DNA of 64,000 nucleotides from Planctomycetota bacterium (GTDB lineage Bacteria > Planctomycetota > Planctomycetia > JALXBF01), in contig JALXBF010000049.1 of assembly GCA_026991575.1 (NCBI GenBank), positions 1 to 64,000 on the forward strand, given 5' to 3'. The position numbers and the translations under genes were made by a program. The notes under the pieces are model-generated. The model was not told the DNA's origin and searched no databases. It saw nothing but the letters and a program-made list of their open reading frames with translations. Below, one piece after another: positions 62,339 to 64,000 of this stretch (the stretch's first letter is position 1; the number at the start of each line of letters is the position of its first letter).

Positions 62339-63196
62339 ATGCTACGTTTCGCGCTAGCTCAGATCGCGCCACGACTGGCACGCCTCCAGGAGAACCTGGC
62401 CCTGCACGTAGAGCTCGTGCAGCAGGCATTCGCCGCCGGGGCCGAAGTTGTCGTGTTCCCGGAACTGTCGCTTACAGGCTATTTCCTGCGGGATCTGGTT
62501 CCGGAGGTGGCGCTGCGGCGCGATGCGGCCCAGTTGGCAAAACTGGCCAGCCTGACCCGCGAAAAGGGGATGCTCGCCTTTGGGTTCGTGGAGGAAACCC
62601 CCGATTACCGCTACTTCAACGCGGTGGCAGTCTGCTGGCAAGGTTGCTTGCAGGGCGTTCATCGTAAGATCTACCTGCCCACCTACGGTATGTTCGACGA
62701 ACAGCGTTACTGGGCGGCTGGCCGATGCCTGCGCACTTTTGACTCCCCCTACGGCAAGATTGGCGTACTGATCTGTGAGGATGTCTGGCACCTGAGCCTT
62801 GTCGTATTGCTGGCGGCCCATGAGGTTGACTATGCCTTCTTCGTGGCCAACTCGCCGTTTCGTGGCCCGAGCAGCCCGGAGCCAGACCCGCAGCGTACCT
62901 GGCACGTGCTGAACGCGTGCGCGGCCATGCACCTGGCTGCGCCGGTGGCGTTCGTCAACCGAGCAGGCTGCGAGGAAGGGGTGATTTTTTGGGGCGGAAG
63001 CGAGTTTCTTAACCCGGACGGCACACTCCGTGCTCGGGCCGATCTGATCGATGAACAGCTGCTGATTGTGGAATACGATCCGCGGCAGACACGGCAGTAC
63101 CGGATCAGCACGCCGCTACGCCGGGACGAAAACCTGTTATTGACGTACCACGAACTTCAGAACCTGCTGGAACGACGGCACAGTGGCATCCGATGA
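62339..63196 (+). CDS. Nitrilase-superfamily glutaminase subunit of NAD synthetase
   Basis: A carbon-nitrogen hydrolase domain of 285 residues. The Glu-Lys-Cys triad is visible: VFPELSLTGY, GVHRKIYLPTYGMFDE and GVLICEDVWHLSL. This matches the N-terminal glutaminase domain of glutamine-dependent NAD synthetases, which supplies ammonia to the synthetase. Here it is a separate protein, and its stop overlaps the NadE start (ATGA). The ATG at 62339 has GAGG about 6 nt upstream. Confidence 0.9.
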   Translation: MLRFALAQIAPRLARLQENLALHVELVQQAFAAGAEVVVFPELSLTGYFLRDLVPEVALRRDAAQLAKLASLTREKGMLAFGFVEETPDYRYFNAVAVCWQGCLQGVHRKIYLPTYGMFDEQRYWAAGRCLRTFDSPYGKIGVLICEDVWHLSLVVLLAAHEVDYAFFVANSPFRGPSSPEPDPQRTWHVLNACAAMHLAAPVAFVNRAGCEEGVIFWGGSEFLNPDGTLRARADLIDEQLLIVEYDPRQTRQYRISTPLRRDENLLLTYHELQNLLERRHSGIR

Positions 63197-64000
63197 GCAC
63201 GACGCCGGCACAGACAAGAACGAAGGACCGTTTTCCGGTCCGCTTGATCACGGCCGATGCGCGAGCCGCAGCGGAGAAGCTGTTGCAGATCGACTGTCCG
63301 CTGGTCGCTCGCGTGCTCGAGCGATTCGTGCGTGACGAGGTGCTTCGCGCCGGGTTTCACCGTGTGATCGTTGGGCTGTCGGGCGGGGTCGATTCGTCGC
63401 TGTCGGCGTACGTGGCTGTCCGGGCCCTTGGTCGGGAGAACGTCATCGGTGTGCGGATGCCATACCGGACCTCCAGTGTCGAATCGCTCGCTCATGCCCA
63501 GCTTGTGGCCGACGACCTCGGGATCCGGCTCTTGACGGTACCGATCACCGCCCAGATCGATGCCTACTTTGCCCAGTTTCCCGACGCCGATCGCCTCCGC
63601 CGCGCCAACAAGATGGCGCGCGAACGCATGACCATCCTTTACGACCTGTCCATGGCCCACCACGCACTGGTGCTGGGCACGTCCAACAAGACGGAGCTGC
63701 TGCTGGGTTACGGTACGCAGTACGGCGACATGGCTTGCGCGCTCAACCCGCTGGGCGACCTGTATAAGTCGCAGGTCTGGCTGCTGGCCCGCTGGATTGG
63801 GGTCCCGGAGGTCATCGTACACAAGCCGCCAACGGCGGACCTGTGGATCGGTCAGACCGACGAAGCGGAACTTGGCCTGCGTTACCGCGACGTAGACCGG
63901 CTGCTGGTGCTGATGATCGACGCCCGCTGGACCAAGTCGATGCTGATTGAGGGGGGCTTCGCGCCAGAGTTCATCGAGGATGTGGCCGAACGGGTGCGAC
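63193..64000 (+). CDS. nadE: NAD(+) synthetase NadE (partial, cut by window end)
   Basis: The gene starts at the ATG at 63193 and runs off the window end, giving about 269 codons. The PP-loop ATP site SGGVDSS is at about residues 64-70, followed by the synthetase segments VRMPYRTSS, LGTSNKTELLLGYGTQYGD, NPLGDLYKSQVWLLA and KPPTADLWIGQTDE. It adenylates nicotinate adenine dinucleotide and amidates it with ammonia. The paired upstream subunit provides glutamine-derived ammonia. The N-terminus carries about 20 non-conserved residues. The C-terminus is not in the window. Confidence 0.95.
   Translation, partial: MSTTPAQTRTKDRFPVRLITADARAAAEKLLQIDCPLVARVLERFVRDEVLRAGFHRVIVGLSGGVDSSLSAYVAVRALGRENVIGVRMPYRTSSVESLAHAQLVADDLGIRLLTVPITAQIDAYFAQFPDADRLRRANKMARERMTILYDLSMAHHALVLGTSNKTELLLGYGTQYGDMACALNPLGDLYKSQVWLLARWIGVPEVIVHKPPTADLWIGQTDEAELGLRYRDVDRLLVLMIDARWTKSMLIEGGFAPEFIEDVAERVR

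Overview
The window is GC-rich, densely coding DNA with no mobile elements, rRNA or CRISPR. The gene content points to a planctomycete (PVC group), probably a thermophilic or deep-branching one. The main markers are a PVC-type exported dehydrogenase with HEAT repeats and a C-terminal CxxCH cytochrome (19375-22395), several secreted orphan families, and sugar phosphate isomerase-like TIM barrels. A set of archaeal-type genes supports this: RtcB plus archease, a CitG-like protein, split sulfopyruvate-decarboxylase-like subunits, a TIGR00300 LOR/SDH protein, TreT and a DRG-like TGS GTPase. Assignment to a species is not possible from this sequence.

Layout. 85-3693: an exported methyltransferase divergent from a TolC-like outer-membrane protein. 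3709-3894: tRNA-Gly(CCC) with its own promoter and terminator. 4135-5987: a two-gene membrane operon (DUF4230 protein plus an orphan). 6436-10737: HIT hydrolase, membrane PIN-TRAM protein, ECF sigma factor and a probable anti-sigma factor. 10930-18165 (minus): a tight operon of a P-type ATPase fused to an HflK-like SPFH domain, two more SPFH proteins (one with a very His-rich N-terminus), an NTF2-like protein and the SppA protease. 18374-23206: degenerate aldo/keto reductase, PVC cytochrome protein and a TIM-barrel isomerase. 23203-29551 (minus): a long operon of zinc-ribbon protein, CitG-like protein, archease, RtcB, methyltransferase, secreted orphan and a two-subunit TPP decarboxylase. 29878-41080: isomerase, secreted orphan, NagA-like deacetylase, DinB, beta-helix protein, orphans, tRNA-Lys, a diguanylate cyclase and the LOR/SDH protein. 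41381-46737: GNAT, an inactive/active M16 peptidase pair, the TGS GTPase and an arginine dihydrolase-like protein. 47046-59661: a glycogen/trehalose cluster (GlgX, GlgE, maltokinase, GlgB, DUF5752, TreT, TreZ) ending in an EndoIII-like protein. 59723-64000: CPBP protease, universal stress protein, GT2 glycosyltransferase and a two-gene glutamine-dependent NAD synthetase, cut by the window end.

How the genes fit together. The strongest candidate for an undescribed system is the 10930-18165 operon: a metal pump physically joined to an SPFH scaffold, with two SPFH partners and a ClpP-class membrane protease in overlapping frames. Second are the arginine pair (39845 and 45913), which looks like cyanobacterial AgrE split into two genes, and the RtcB/archease operon that also carries C1/CoM-like cofactor genes. 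The carbohydrate cluster encodes GlgE-route alpha-glucan synthesis plus trehalose formation, but TreS, TreY, GlgA and GlgC are not in the window.
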